From NCBI RefSeq assembly GCF_028657905.1, contig NZ_CP117781.1, positions 1,612,001-1,676,000 on the forward strand: a stretch of DNA of 64,000 nt. The letters are read 5' to 3'. Made by a program: the position numbers and the translations under genes. Shown here one piece after another: positions 19,707-27,905 of this stretch; within the stretch, counting starts at the first letter, position 1, and each line of letters opens with the position of its first letter. The stretch comes from Burkholderia sp. FERM BP-3421. GTDB taxonomy: Bacteria; Pseudomonadota; Gammaproteobacteria; Burkholderiales; Burkholderiaceae. A model generated the notes under the pieces. The model did no database searches. It was not told the DNA's origin and saw only the letters and a program-made list of their open reading frames with translations.

Positions 19707-20552
19707 TTACTGCCACACGCGCGTCACGCAGGCGGCGCGCGCCGCGGCATGCTCGACGCCTTGCGCGCCGCGCATGCAATCCGCGTAGCGCGTGACCTGC
19801 GCCTCGAAAAGCCGTCCCGCCTCGTCAGGCGATGCGCGAGCCAGCCGTTGCGCGAAGCCGCGCGAGCCGATCTCGAAGTGCTGGTAGTCGATCGGGAAAT
19901 TCCAGTATCCGCCCCAGCCGATGAAGCCGTTGTCGGCGAACACATCGACGACGGCCTCGGCCATGCCCGGTCGTTTCGGCTTGTCGGGCCGATCGTCGAA
20001 GCGGTTGACCGAGGTTCTCGCGGCAGCGGGCGGGCGAACCGACGCGACGCCGTCGGTTCCGAGCACGATGTAGGGATTCTGGATCGGATTGAGGTCGATC
20101 GCGGCGCCGAACGCGTGCAGCGACCATGCGCTGCCGCCTGAGATCGGCCGCGCATTGAAGGCGGACGTGTTATTCGCATTCATCGACGCATCGTCGTCGC
20201 CGGAGAAATGCTCGATCGGTACGGCTTGCTGAAGCGGGAAATCCAGCTTGCGGAGCGCGTCGAAGATCGCCTGCACGCGCGGCGCAAGCGCGTCGAGCAC
20301 GACGATCGTCCCCATGCGCGGCTCGTTCTCGAAACCGAGGTACTGGAACGAGACGTTGCGCAGGCGATCGCAGCCCACCGGCGCGTCGGCGGGCATCACG
20401 CCGCTCGCCTGCATCTGCCGGCATTGGTCGCGGGAGACGGGCGCGATCTCGGCGCGGGCGCCGCCGCTCAGCAACGCGAGGGACATCAGCATGGAGAGTG
20501 TCATCCGGCGCGGGCGCGGCTGTCGGGCGGAGGAAATCGGGTGGAGGGGCAT
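19707..20552 (-). CDS. Exported M15 family metallopeptidase (D-Ala-D-Ala carboxypeptidase/endolysin-like)
   Basis: The start at 20552 is chosen because it gives a twin-basic region and hydrophobic core (RRMTLSMLMSLALLSGGARA) as an export signal; upstream in-frame codons do not. The mature enzyme has the M15 zinc motifs: WSLHAFGAAIDLNP (first His and the Asp) and NFPIDYQHFEIG (second His), with an RPISGGSAWS lead-in typical of the M15C/VanY-like group. It probably cuts peptidoglycan peptides in the periplasm. The 281-residue length fits. It converges with the AraC gene and diverges from an alpha/beta hydrolase across about 400 bp in which I see no gene. Confidence 0.85.
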   Translation of the reverse strand: MPLHPISSARQPRPRRMTLSMLMSLALLSGGARAEIAPVSRDQCRQMQASGVMPADAPVGCDRLRNVSFQYLGFENEPRMGTIVVLDALAPRVQAIFDALRKLDFPLQQAVPIEHFSGDDDASMNANNTSAFNARPISGGSAWSLHAFGAAIDLNPIQNPYIVLGTDGVASVRPPAAARTSVNRFDDRPDKPKRPGMAEAVVDVFADNGFIGWGGYWNFPIDYQHFEIGSRGFAQRLARASPDEAGRLFEAQVTRYADCMRGAQGVEHAAARAACVTRVWQ

Positions 20553-20955
20553 GGCGAATGGGCTCAGGTCGAGAAAGACGCGTTCGATGGCGGGTGCAGG
20601 GGCTGTCGGTGATTTCCGGGATCGGGACGCCGATGCGAGGCCGCCGGACGACGGGATGGAATGAGGTAGCGACGTATCTATGAAAGCGATATGCGCCGGT
20701 GGTTCCATGATGAAGACATGGCGGGTCGCGTCGAGCGGCGAATGACGGCCGTCGCGACGGCCGTCCGGGCGGCCGGAGGATGACGGCCTGACCGTCCCGC
20801 GGCATGCGTCGCGCCGTTCCCGGGCCGGCGCGCCACCGTCTCGCGCCGCCAACCTGTCCGATGCGCGCGATCCACTGGCGTACCGGAGGCGGCGCGGGCC
20901 GCTCGCCCGCGCTACGCTTCGCCTCTTCCGAACCCCTCTCCAGATGGAGCATGGC

Positions 20956-21861
20956 ATGAGCGACGACTATGTACGCGTATCCCGCCGTATCGCGGCGGGC
21001 GGTGTCGAACTGGATGGCTGGCTGTACACCCCGACGCGCCCCGGTCCCGCGCCCTTGATCGTGATGAGCCCCGGCTTCGCCGCGCTCAAGCGCCACTACC
21101 TGACGGATTTCGCCGAACGCTTCGCGCAGGCGGGCTTCGCGGTGGTGCTCTACGATCATCGCAACTTCGGCGCGAGCGGCGGCGACGTGCGCGGCGAAAT
21201 CGATCCTCACCAGCAGATCGCGGACATACGCGACGTGGTGAGCTGGGCCGGCACGCTGCCGGAAGTCGACGCCGACCGGATCGGCGTATGGGGTTCCAGC
21301 TACAGCGGGGGCCACGCGATCATGATGGGCGCGCTCGATCGGCGCGTGCGCTGCGTCGTCAGCCAGGTGCCGACCATCAGTGGCTACCAGAGCCTGTTGC
21401 GCCGCGCGGGCGAGCGGCTGCACGCGGTGCGCGCCGATTTCGAGCGCGACCGGGCCGCGCGCTATGCGGGCGAGGCGCCGGGCGAACGGCGGGTCTGCTC
21501 GGAGGACGGTGTCGCCGGCCTCTACGCGGGCGACGATGCGCGCGCGTTCTATACGATGTCGGCGGCGCGCGACGCCGGCTGGGAAAACCGCGTCACGCTC
21601 AGATCGAGCGAACTCGCGAGCGCGTACGAGCCCGGTAGCTGGATCGACCGGGTCAGTCCGACGCCGCTGCTGATGCTGGTCGCCGAACGCGACACCGTGA
21701 CGCCGGCCGACCTCGCGCTGGCCGCGTATGAGCGCGCGCTCGAACCGAAACGGCTGGAGATCCTGCCGGGCGGGCACTTCGATCCCTACGTCGCGCAGGC
21801 GGAGCGGGCGATCCAGGCGGCCGTCGGCTGGTTCGCCGCGCATCTGGGCGACCGGGCCTGA
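20956..21861 (+). CDS. Alpha/beta hydrolase (dienelactone hydrolase/X-Pro-peptidase-like)
   Basis: The ATG at 20956 is preferred to the in-frame one at 20944 because GGAG lies 6 bp before it. The 301-residue product has an alpha/beta hydrolase core: LIVMSPGFAALK at the oxyanion strand, the nucleophile elbow GSSYSGG (Ser is the nucleophile), the acid in VAERDTVTP and the His in LPGGHFDPY. A cap region sits between residues about 150 and 220. There is no signal peptide, so it is cytoplasmic. This group includes esterases and peptidase S15-like enzymes; the substrate cannot be told. It is a lone gene, convergent with the GntR gene downstream. Confidence 0.85.
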   Translation: MSDDYVRVSRRIAAGGVELDGWLYTPTRPGPAPLIVMSPGFAALKRHYLTDFAERFAQAGFAVVLYDHRNFGASGGDVRGEIDPHQQIADIRDVVSWAGTLPEVDADRIGVWGSSYSGGHAIMMGALDRRVRCVVSQVPTISGYQSLLRRAGERLHAVRADFERDRAARYAGEAPGERRVCSEDGVAGLYAGDDARAFYTMSAARDAGWENRVTLRSSELASAYEPGSWIDRVSPTPLLMLVAERDTVTPADLALAAYERALEPKRLEILPGGHFDPYVAQAERAIQAAVGWFAAHLGDRA

Positions 21862-21889
21862 GCGCCGCCCAGGCGACGGCGCGGGGCGC

Positions 21890-22531
21890 TCAGCCGGATT
21901 CGACGAGACGCAGCACGATCGCGCGCGCCGAATCGAGATGCGCGGCGGTCAACGCCTGCGCGCGGCGCGCATTGCGCGCGCGGCAGGCGTCGAGGATCTG
22001 CGCGTGTTCATGCTGGAACGCCGGTGTATCCGCAAGCAGCGTATGGTGCAGGCGCTCGTAGCGCTCGACCTGCGCGCGCAGTTCATGGATCGCGACGAGC
22101 TGACGCGCATTGCCGCAGGGCGCGTAAAGCAGTTCGTGGAATTCGCGATTGAGCGCGCCCTGGCGCGCGGGGGTGTCGGCCGTGCCGAGCAGTTGATGCA
22201 CGAGCGTGGCGCGCGCGAGCGCCTCGTCGTCCATCCGTTTCACGGCGCGCCGGATCGCGTCGCCTTCCAGCAGCACGCGCAAGTCGTAGATTTCGCCGAC
22301 GTCGGCGGCCGAGAGTTCGCGCACGGTCGCGCCGCGATTGCGCTGCAGGGTCACGAGCCCCTCGCGCGCGAGCCGCTGGATCGCTTCGCGCAGCGGAATC
22401 CGGCTCACCTCGAAGCGGTCGGCGAGATCGCGCTCGACGAGCCGCTCGCCGCTCGCGAGCGTGCCGTCGACGATCAGTTCGCGCAGCGAGGCGGCGATCG
22501 CGCCCGCCGTGGAGTCGAATGAGCTGTTCAT
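21890..22531 (-). CDS. GntR family regulator, FadR/FCD subfamily
   Basis: The start at 22531 gives 213 residues. Residues about 10-75 form the winged helix (LVERDLADRFEVSRIPLREAIQRLAREGLVTL, then the RNRGATVREL wing). The C-terminal all-helical FCD domain keeps the metal/effector residues pattern DLRVLLEGDAIR, LNREFHELLY and FQHEHAQILDA. FCD regulators usually sense small carboxylates or amino acids. The gene diverges from an OsmC-type gene across 87 bp that contain a perfect TGGTATACCA palindrome, a typical FCD-GntR operator, so both genes are probably repressed by it. The amino-acid binding protein at 23151 may be part of the same regulated unit. Confidence 0.92.
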   Translation of the reverse strand: MNSSFDSTAGAIAASLRELIVDGTLASGERLVERDLADRFEVSRIPLREAIQRLAREGLVTLQRNRGATVRELSAADVGEIYDLRVLLEGDAIRRAVKRMDDEALARATLVHQLLGTADTPARQGALNREFHELLYAPCGNARQLVAIHELRAQVERYERLHHTLLADTPAFQHEHAQILDACRARNARRAQALTAAHLDSARAIVLRLVESG

Positions 22532-22556
22532 GGTCGATGAAGGTTGATTGGAATAA

Positions 22557-22566
22557 TGGTATACCA
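22557..22566. promoter_or_regulatory. GntR-type operator, palindrome TGGTATACCA
   Basis: A perfect 10-bp palindrome lies 26 bp upstream of the GntR start and 53 bp upstream of the OsmC start. The sequence matches the GTATAC-core sites bound by FCD-type GntR regulators. Position and family make it the likely site of autorepression and control of the divergent genes. Confidence 0.7.
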
Positions 22567-22618
22567 AATTGCCGATCGCTGGCAGAATCGCGGCGGGTCG
22601 ACATTCGACGGAGGACTC

Positions 22619-23095
22619 ATGGGATACGGCGAACACCACTATCGCGTGACCGTGCGCTGGACCGGCAACCGGGGCAGCGGCACGTCGGGCTACCGGCAGT
22701 ACGGGCGCGACCATCTGATCGAGGCGGACGGCAAGCCGCCGATCGCGGGCTCGTCCGATCCCGCGTTTCTCGGCGACGCCGCGCGCTGGAATCCCGAGGA
22801 TCTGCTGCTTGCGTCGGCGTCGGCGTGCCACAAGCTGTGGTATCTGCATCTGTGCGCGGAGGCCGGCGTGACCGTGCTCGACTATGTCGACGAGGCGCAG
22901 GGCACGATGCTCGACGGCCCGGAGGCGGGGCGCTTCACCGACATCGTGCTGCGGCCGCGCGTGACGATCCGCGCCGGCGACGATCCCGCGCTGGCGGAGC
23001 GCCTGCATCACGTCGCGCATGCGCGCTGCTATATCGCCAACTCGGTCAATTTCCCGATCCGCTGCGAGCCGCGCATCGACGATTCGGGCGCGTGA
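22619..23095 (+). CDS. OsmC family peroxiredoxin-like protein
   Basis: The start at 22619 follows a CGGAGGAC ribosome site. The 158-residue protein opens with the OsmC pattern HHYRVTVRWTGNRGSGTSGYRQYGRDH and has the two conserved redox cysteines: one in LLASASACHKLWYLHLC, the other in HHVAHARCYIANSVNFPI. OsmC/Ohr proteins reduce peroxides through this cysteine pair; the motif here is closer to OsmC-like proteins than to Ohr. It is cytoplasmic. It sits directly behind the GntR operator, and an ABC binding-protein gene starts 55 bp after its stop on the same strand. Confidence 0.88.
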   Translation: MGYGEHHYRVTVRWTGNRGSGTSGYRQYGRDHLIEADGKPPIAGSSDPAFLGDAARWNPEDLLLASASACHKLWYLHLCAEAGVTVLDYVDEAQGTMLDGPEAGRFTDIVLRPRVTIRAGDDPALAERLHHVAHARCYIANSVNFPIRCEPRIDDSGA

Positions 23096-23150
23096 GAATT
23101 TTGGCCGGATTACGATGCGAGCCTGTTCGACCACTAGACAGGAGGAAGAC

Positions 23151-24050
23151 ATGCATCGTCGTCTTGGCTGGCTCGCCGCGGCCGCCGCACTGTGTTTCGC
23201 GGGCGGCGCGGCGCACGCGCAGGCGCTGACCGGCACGCTGAAGAAGATCAAGGACACCGGCGTCGTGGGCCTCGGCATCCGCGAATCGTCCGTGCCGTTC
23301 TCGTATTCGGACAACCAGCAGAAGAACATCGGCTACTCGCGCGACATCGCCGCGCGCATCGTCGACGCGCTGCGCACGCGGCTGAGCCTGCCGGGGCTGG
23401 TCGTCAAGGAAATCCCGATCACCTCGCAGAACCGGATCCCGCTGGTGCAGAACGGCACGATCGACTTCGAATGCGGGTCGACCACCAACACGCTGGAACG
23501 GCAGCGGCAGGCGGCCTTCTCGAACAGCATCTTTCTCTATGGCATCCGTTTCACCACGCGCAAGGATTCGGGCGTGAAGGACTTCCCGGATCTGGCGGGC
23601 AAGACGGTCGCGACCACGGCCGGCACCTCGGACGAGCGCCTGCTGCGCAAGCTCAACGAGGAGAAGGGCATGAACATGACGATCATCAGCGCGAAGGATC
23701 ATGCCGAGGCCTTCCTGAACGTGACGTCCGGGCGGGCGGTGGCTTTTGTGATGGATGAGCCGCTGTTGTACGGCGAGATCGCGAAGGATCGCAACCCCGG
23801 TGCTTATGCCGTGACGGGGACGCCGCTCGCCCACGAGAACTACGCGTGCATGCTGCGCAAGGACGATCCGGCGTTCAAGCAGGTGGTCGATACGGTGATC
23901 GCGCAGCTGCAGACGTCGGGCGAGGCCGAGAAACTCTATGATCGCTGGTTCATGCAGCCGATTCCGCCCAAGGGGATGAGTCTCAACTATCCGCTGTCGG
24001 CGGAAATGAAACAGTTGTTCAGGAATCCGACTGATCAGGCGCAGTACTGA
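23151..24050 (+). CDS. Periplasmic amino-acid (glutamate/aspartate-type) ABC substrate-binding protein, orphan
   Basis: An AGGAGGAAG ribosome site precedes the ATG at 23151. A Sec signal peptide (MHRRLGWLAAAAALCFAGGA, cleavage at AHAQA) is followed by the family-3 solute-binding fold: GLGIRESSVPFSYSD, the arginine-containing TSQNRIPLVQNGTIDFECGSTTNT (glutamate/aspartate GltI type), and LAGKTVATTAGTSDERLL. The 299-residue length is normal. No permease or ATPase genes accompany it; a decayed region follows. It may use a transporter encoded elsewhere, or its own may have been lost. Expression is probably tied to the upstream OsmC/GntR promoter. Confidence 0.88.
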   Translation: MHRRLGWLAAAAALCFAGGAAHAQALTGTLKKIKDTGVVGLGIRESSVPFSYSDNQQKNIGYSRDIAARIVDALRTRLSLPGLVVKEIPITSQNRIPLVQNGTIDFECGSTTNTLERQRQAAFSNSIFLYGIRFTTRKDSGVKDFPDLAGKTVATTAGTSDERLLRKLNEEKGMNMTIISAKDHAEAFLNVTSGRAVAFVMDEPLLYGEIAKDRNPGAYAVTGTPLAHENYACMLRKDDPAFKQVVDTVIAQLQTSGEAEKLYDRWFMQPIPPKGMSLNYPLSAEMKQLFRNPTDQAQY

Positions 24051-24284
24051 TTGCGTGAGGGTGTGCGGGGGCGGGCCGCGCTCCTGTGCGGCCGGGTCGC
24101 GCGATCGATGCGTGTCGCGTTGCGGATCTCGGCGTCAATATCCCCTTGGACCTTGTTGCGAAATGAATCGGATGCTGCCTTGCGTTTGTTCCGGAGAACC
24201 AGGCTTCGGTCCGCAGGGGCATCGGTAGTTTGGCGCTGATGCCGAATGAAAGGCGATCCAGAAGGGACATGACCAGGCGCCGCG

Positions 24285-24657
24285 TCAGAGTTTGCCGGTG
24301 AGGCTGTAAAGAGGTTCGAGCCCCCATTCGTACAAGCGACGGCGTTCCGGCAGCACATCCGCCTGTAGTGCCATGCCGGATTGCAACATCTATGGCTTGC
24401 CGTAGGCGGTCACATGCTTTTCCAGCACGACGCCAGGCTGCTTTGCATAGAGCTTCACGAGTCCGGTGTCGGGGCTCAGCACGCCTTCGACTGTGGTGCG
24501 GCGCGTATAGCTAGAACAGCATCACGACGGACGCCATGCAGGCGGCAGCGGCTGTCAGGAACGCAAACGACACAGGACGAACCCTTATCGTTTCACCCAG
24601 CGTCCGGGTCCGCTGCGCGTCCTGAGCTGCTTCACGGAAAAGAGGAGCCTGGGACAT
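24285..24657 (-). pseudogene. HlyD/CvaA-type secretion adaptor, internally deleted remnant
   Basis: On the minus strand, 24657 begins MSQAPLFREAAQDAQRTRTL, the typical start of CvaA/RaxA-like adaptor proteins of bacteriocin exporters, followed by a membrane helix. At about 24512 the frame breaks with a TAG where LVFG-type residues are expected, and coding resumes as YTRRTTVEGVLSPDTGLVKL and VVLEKHVTAYGKP. After a stop near 24390 the tail of the same family follows (GMALQADVLPERRR, then LYEWGLEPLYSLTGKL) up to a TGA at 24285. About 300 central codons are gone. The intact protein would link an inner-membrane ABC exporter to an outer-membrane channel. Confidence 0.75.
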
Positions 24658-24981
24658 CACAATAGATTTTGTTGTTTTCCGTGAGCCACGGCGGATGAAG
24701 GCAAATGAGTATTGCATCGAGGCCGTCGAGCCGGATGAATCCATTCCACAAAAATCGCATCAGATCGACATGTTTCGGAATGCGTAACAGGAGCGGCTAT
24801 GTGCGACCGATAATAAATCTCGATGGATGGAAAGCCTGTAATTCAATTGTGCAGAAATGTAATGAGCGTCACCACATTAATATACAAAAATTCAGAAATC
24901 ATGTCGTATTGAATTTGAAAGATAAAATATGTTGATTTTTAGTTTTGTCGGTGCCAATCTGCGCTCGTCGAGTAACGACAC

Positions 24982-25275
24982 TCAATGCATGCTTTTTTTG
25001 ATGACGCAATTCTTGGCGACATCACGGAGATAATATTCATGCTTGGAGAACGTTTCTTGCCAGGCACTCTCTGTCCTGCCCTGAGTTGCGATATGAAATC
25101 CATGAAAAATGGGCAGGAATAGCTTTGGGGTGGCATGCACATATCTGTAACGTGAAAGAACCGAGTGCCAGTGCGCGGCCACCGCTGCCGTATATGGCGC
25201 TGGAATAGCGATTCCCGCAGAGGGTGCTGATTGATCTGTATTTTGAACCAGCAGCCGAGCAAGGTTATGAAAAAA
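24982..25275 (-). pseudogene. Possible coding remnant, unknown
   Basis: One minus-strand frame is open for about 98 codons from a TGA at its upstream edge near 25276 down to a TGA at 24982. It has a protein-like composition, with LARLLVQNTDQSAPSAGIAI and AAVAAHWHSVLSRYRYVHAT among its residues. No start codon with a ribosome site is seen, and the region overlaps the opposite-strand small membrane gene. It looks like the 3' end of a lost gene, but I do not recognise it and it could be chance. Confidence 0.3.
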
Positions 25276-25488
25276 TCAAGCAAGCTTATTGTGTGCGATT
25301 GTGTTGGTTTTTTGGGTGCGGCTCTGTTGTGTATTTGCGGAATCTTGATTTTATTTGGTTGTATTGAAAATAACCAATCCGTTCTAAGTCGTGCCGGAGG
25401 GTTGGCAATGACCGTTCTATATTTATGGGTGACCATCAGTTACGCCAAGAACATTAGAGGCTGGTACTCCAATTTGTCGAATCTGTAG
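25267..25488 (+). CDS. Small two-helix membrane protein, possible bacteriocin immunity protein
   Basis: The ATG at 25267 follows a GAGCAAGG ribosome site and encodes 73 residues: a short basic start (MKKSSK), two hydrophobic helices (VCDCVGFLGAALLCICGILI and a second around GLAMTVLYLWVTISY) and a basic tail. GC is far below the chromosome average, as in much of 24.7-25.9 kb. It lies between a broken CvaA-type adaptor gene and an MsbA-like ABC exporter fragment. Small, low-GC, two-helix proteins near such exporters are often immunity proteins; that is inference from size and context only. I do not recognise the sequence. Confidence 0.45.
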   Translation: MKKSSKLIVCDCVGFLGAALLCICGILILFGCIENNQSVLSRAGGLAMTVLYLWVTISYAKNIRGWYSNLSNL

Positions 25489-25759
25489 AATTTCCGATCC
25501 TCATTCCTACTCGTCTTAATAACGTCGTCAGTCGACTCGTGCAGCGCGTTCGCGTTCGGGGCAATGCGGCAGTCTACTCCACAAGCGTGTGACCGTCAGG
25601 TGTACAGCCAACCGCCTGTATTGCAGGTGGCTTCCGAGTCCGGACGTGATGGTATGCGCTTGCTGCACGGTGTATCTATCGTCTTGACTTTCAATACGTC
25701 CAGATAGTCTCTGGCAAGATGGTTTTGCCGAAAGCGGCAAGGACAAGCCGTGCGATGCA

Positions 25760-26213
25760 TTGTTGTACCGCGAGTGGTTTCGTCACCACGTTGAAGCCAA
25801 AGTGTTTATCGTATTTGAAAAACTGCGTGAGATATGTTCGCCGGGAAGTTTATTTGATCGAACAAGATGGAACAGGTCACTTACGAGTATCTCGGTAAAA
25901 AGCGTATTGGCACGGTTATGGCCTTTCCTTAGGCCGGTGGCATGGAGCGCGGCATGCGGCCTTGCGGCGACTGCACTGGTTGCGGCAACGGAAACCTCCA
26001 TTCCAGCTTTCCTGAAGGTCGTACTCGCCTATGGTTTTGGCGAGCATGCGCCGCAATCCGCATGGTGGACTATTCCTCTGGCATTTCTGGGGCTCGCCTG
26101 CTTGCGCGGAGGCGCCCAGTTCGCCTCCGCCTACCTGCTCGGATACGTGTCGAACAACGTCGTGATCCGAATCCGTCAAGCGATGATCGAGCGTGTGGTG
26201 CGGGCCGGTGCAC
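25760..26213 (+). pseudogene. MsbA-like ABC exporter, N-terminal fragment truncated by an IS remnant
   Basis: From about residue 45 on, the fragment matches the first membrane helices of the MsbA/lipid-flippase group: LARLWPFLRPVAWSAACGLA, TETSIPAFLKVVLAYGFGEH, FLGLACLRGGAQFASAYLLG and YVSNNVVIRIRQAMIERVVR. The real start is uncertain; the frame is open from 25760, but the early codons do not resemble the family and no good ribosome site is seen. At about 26205-26213 the reading passes straight into IS5-type transposase sequence, so the rest of the transmembrane domain and the whole ATPase domain are missing. It may have been an exporter for a peptide or lipid product of the decayed locus. 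Confidence 0.7.
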
Positions 26214-26654
26214 CGTTACCACATCGTCACTGACGCCAACGGCACCCCGCTCGCCGCGATCCTGACCGGTGCGAACGTCAACGACGTCAAGCAATGGCTG
26301 CCGCTGATCGACGCGATTCCACCGATTCGCGGATTGCGCGGCCACCCATTGCAGAGGCCGAGTGTGGTCCACGCCGATCGCGGTTCCGACTCCGAGTGAC
26401 ATCGACATGCGTTGCGCAATCGCGGTATCGAGCCGGTGGCTGCCGAGCGCCGGACCGAACATGGCCGCGGCCTTGGCAAGTATCGCCGGGTCGTTGGGCG
26501 CACGCGTGCCGGGTTGCATCACTTCCGTCGCCTCCGTGCTGGTTTCAAGCGCCGTGCTGATATTCACGGCGCGTTCCTCAAACTCGGTTGCCGCCTGCTC
26601 TGCTGTGGAACACCCTCCGACGCGCCCGGCAGCCTTTTTGAAACCGTCTTTTAG
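26205..26654 (+). mobile_element. IS5-family transposase remnant with internal stop
   Basis: Residues such as HRYHIVTDANGTPLAAILTG, ANVNDVKQWLPLIDAIPPIR and SVVHADRGSDSE are the central catalytic part of IS5/IS427-type transposases. The same frame continues after a TGA at 26397-26399 with HRHALRNRGIEPVAAERRTE, GLGKYRRVVGRTRAGLHHFR and LRAGFKRRADIHGAFLKLGC, the C-terminal DDE portion. A single C-to-T change of a CGA arginine codon explains the stop. The N-terminal third is missing at the junction with the MsbA-like fragment, and Arg/Trp residues around the final Glu are changed, so it is dead. Confidence 0.85.
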
Positions 26655-26979
26655 GTTTTCCAGCTGAAGCCGGCGCAACGATAAGCGGTGTGCCAGCCGC
26701 ATCGGCGATCCATCGGATCGCCGCCTTCTCCCCGCCGGTCTCCCATTTCTGAAATCCGTGCCGGCGCCGGGCGGCGGCGCTTACATGCATGGACGAACGC
26801 AAGCGGCTACGCAACTTCACGAGTAAACCCGGATTCAGTGAACAATATGAACTGGTCAGAATGTTCCTGGATTGTTCAACAATCTTCGGCATGAAAACCT
26901 CTCGAATGCAAACGTAGCGGCCTGAGAATGGCCGCGCGCCGTTACTGAGCGAGAGCCGAAAAATCCCGGGAGCCTCGTC
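26655..26979. promoter_or_regulatory. Promoter region of the EctC-amidase-transporter unit with operator at 26871-26883
   Basis: The 13-bp inverted repeat ATTGTTCAACAAT lies at 26871-26883, 97 bp before the binding-protein start. A near-identical 20-bp stretch recurs at 32987-33006 ahead of the opposite end of the cluster. This fits binding by the GntR-type regulator encoded at 31282-31956. No gene is seen in the rest of this stretch. Confidence 0.7.
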
Positions 26980-27822
26980 ATGTACGGTCAACTTTTGTCT
27001 CGATATTTCTTGCGCGGAATACTCGCGTCCCTGGCCTTCGTATGCTCGCTCGCTGCGGCGGCGCCGTTGCAGACGGTGCGGCCCGGCAGCCTCCTGATCG
27101 GATCCGATCTGACCTATCCGCCATACGCGTATCTGGACAGCGGCAAGCCGGCCGGCTTCGACGCCGAGTTCTCGCGGATGCTCGCGCGCCGCCTGAAGCT
27201 CGATCCGGTCTTCCTCGACACGCGTTTCCCCGATCTGATCCTAGGAATGAAGGCGCGCCGCTTCGATGTCGTCGCATCGGCGCTCTACGTCACGCCGGAT
27301 CGCGTGAAGCAGATCGACTTCGTTCCCTACCTGAAAACCGGGGCGTTGCTGCTCGTGACGAAAGGCAGCGCGTATCTGCCGAAAACGCCGCTGGACATGT
27401 GCGGCAAGCGTGTCGGCACGATCAAGGGCGCATCGTGGACGCCGAAGCTGCGCGTCGTCTCGCAGGGCGCCTGCAAGGCGGCCGGTCGCGATGCGATCGC
27501 GATTCTCGAGTTTCCGACCTCGCCGGAAACGACGTCCGCGCTGATGTCGAAGGCGGTGGATGTGCAGATCGAAGACGCGGCCGTCGCGCAGGGCATTCCC
27601 AAGCAGACGGGCGGGCGCGTCGAGTTGATCCCGACGACGCTGCTCTATCCGATCGTGATCGGCCTCGGCGTGACGAAAGGAGAGGCGGGCCTGCAAAGCG
27701 CGCTGGCTGGCGCGTTGGATGAGGCAAGGCGCAGCGGCGAGTATGGCCGCCTCGTGAAGAAATACGGATTGCAGGAGCCGACGGAGGTCGATATTGCCGC
27801 TGCGCTCGGCAAGGCAAACTAA
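26980..27822 (+). CDS. ABC transporter periplasmic substrate-binding protein (polar amino acid/cyclic solute type)
   Basis: A 280-residue protein with a Sec signal (cleavage near the SLAAAAP residues). The mature part is a family-3 solute-binding fold: LLIGSDLTYPPYAYLDSGKP, GFDAEFSRMLARRL and GMKARRFDVVASALYVTPDR, the last with the position that usually contacts the ligand carboxylate. It is the first gene of a plus-strand unit (binding protein, permease-ATPase, amidase, EctC homologue) with 83 bp to the next start. By family it binds an amino acid or a zwitterionic/cyclic derivative such as ectoine-like solutes; the exact ligand cannot be read. Control by the upstream inverted repeat is likely. 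Confidence 0.85.
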   Translation: MYGQLLSRYFLRGILASLAFVCSLAAAAPLQTVRPGSLLIGSDLTYPPYAYLDSGKPAGFDAEFSRMLARRLKLDPVFLDTRFPDLILGMKARRFDVVASALYVTPDRVKQIDFVPYLKTGALLLVTKGSAYLPKTPLDMCGKRVGTIKGASWTPKLRVVSQGACKAAGRDAIAILEFPTSPETTSALMSKAVDVQIEDAAVAQGIPKQTGGRVELIPTTLLYPIVIGLGVTKGEAGLQSALAGALDEARRSGEYGRLVKKYGLQEPTEVDIAAALGKAN

Positions 27823-27905
27823 GCACGGCCACGCATGCGCGCGGGTGCGAACACGCGATGGACGCACGGCGCCCGCATCCCCTGTCTGCACTCGAGGAGC
27901 CTCCG

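Noticed and set aside
20553..20955. N-terminal extension of the M15 peptidase by 50 or more residues
   Set aside because: The added residues precede a clear export signal and lack any conserved feature; the shorter start is more natural.
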